The position numbers were made by a program, and so were the translations under genes. 64,000 nt of DNA from Streptomyces sp. BA2 (GTDB lineage Bacteria; Actinomycetota; Actinomycetes; Streptomycetales; Streptomycetaceae): the NCBI RefSeq assembly GCF_009769735.1, contig NZ_WSRO01000002.1, positions 2,046,001-2,110,000 of the forward strand. Direction: 5' to 3'. Each line of letters begins with the position of its first letter. Position 1 is the first letter of the stretch. Of this stretch, positions 62,503 to 64,000 are shown in pieces. A model generated the notes under the pieces. The model had not been told where the DNA came from. It was given only the letters and a program-made list of their open reading frames with translations, and searched no databases.

Positions 62503-64000
<1,498 letters not shown>

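Overview
The window is chromosomal DNA of a high-GC actinomycete, almost certainly a Streptomyces. The grounds are a strong G/C third-position bias with open shadow frames on both strands, frequent GTG starts, a near-textbook SsgB sporulation protein, actinobacterial phosphatidylinositol-mannoside genes, an EF-G2-like paralogue, and Streptomyces-style dispersed repeats. It is mostly conserved core chromosome. I see no rRNA, CRISPR array, transposase, integrase or prophage.

Layout, left to right. (1) 1-6.5 kb, minus strand: secD (3' end outside the window), yajC, the ruvCAB Holliday-junction operon, a YebC/PmpR-family gene, and the PLP synthase pair pdxS-pdxT. (2) 6.7-10.1 kb, minus: an overlapping operon pgsA / PIM acyltransferase / pimA that starts inositol glycolipid synthesis, plus a LemA-like membrane protein. 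(3) 10.3-17.6 kb: an EF-G-like protein without a normal NKxD motif, a membrane protein, a HIT protein, a K+ channel and thrS. (4) 17.8-31 kb: an unusual gene pair (OB-like protein plus DUF4365 nuclease-like protein) opposite a DEDDh exonuclease; two identical tRNA-Val(CAC) genes bracketing a 3-kb segment with a giant membrane protein; ssgB; a CGNR protein; a DsbA-like oxidoreductase; pabB-pabC for p-aminobenzoate; and a five-gene tRNA array Gly-Cys-Val-Val-Val. (5) 31-42.5 kb: a phosphotransferase, small proteins, a membrane Ser/Thr kinase, a SpoU methyltransferase and three tetrapyrrole/cobalamin genes. The latter are siroheme synthase, a very large disordered-BluB-CobT fusion, and CbiET. (6) 42.6-50 kb: a complete methionine ABC transporter metN-metI-metQ-metQ preceded by a tiny ORF rich in Cys and Met codons, then HAD, GNAT and sigma-factor genes. 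(7) 50-55.6 kb: glycerophosphodiesterase, acyltransferase, a TetR/MFS efflux pair with a visible operator, and an aldo/keto reductase. (8) 55.7-64 kb: arginine biosynthesis, with argH separate from the overlapping argC-J-B-D-R operon and an ARG-box-like palindrome before argH.

Most interesting items: the probable Cys/Met attenuator leader upstream of metN; the three-part BluB-CobT protein with a ~757-residue disordered N-terminus; two dispersed repeat families placed at gene ends; several small in-frame duplications at gene 3' ends, three of which span the stop codon; covarying acceptor stems in the tRNA-Val(GAC) array; and the DUF4365 nuclease-like pair. Nothing here is an obviously new multi-gene system. 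These are local, testable observations. All calls rest on reading the sequence alone.
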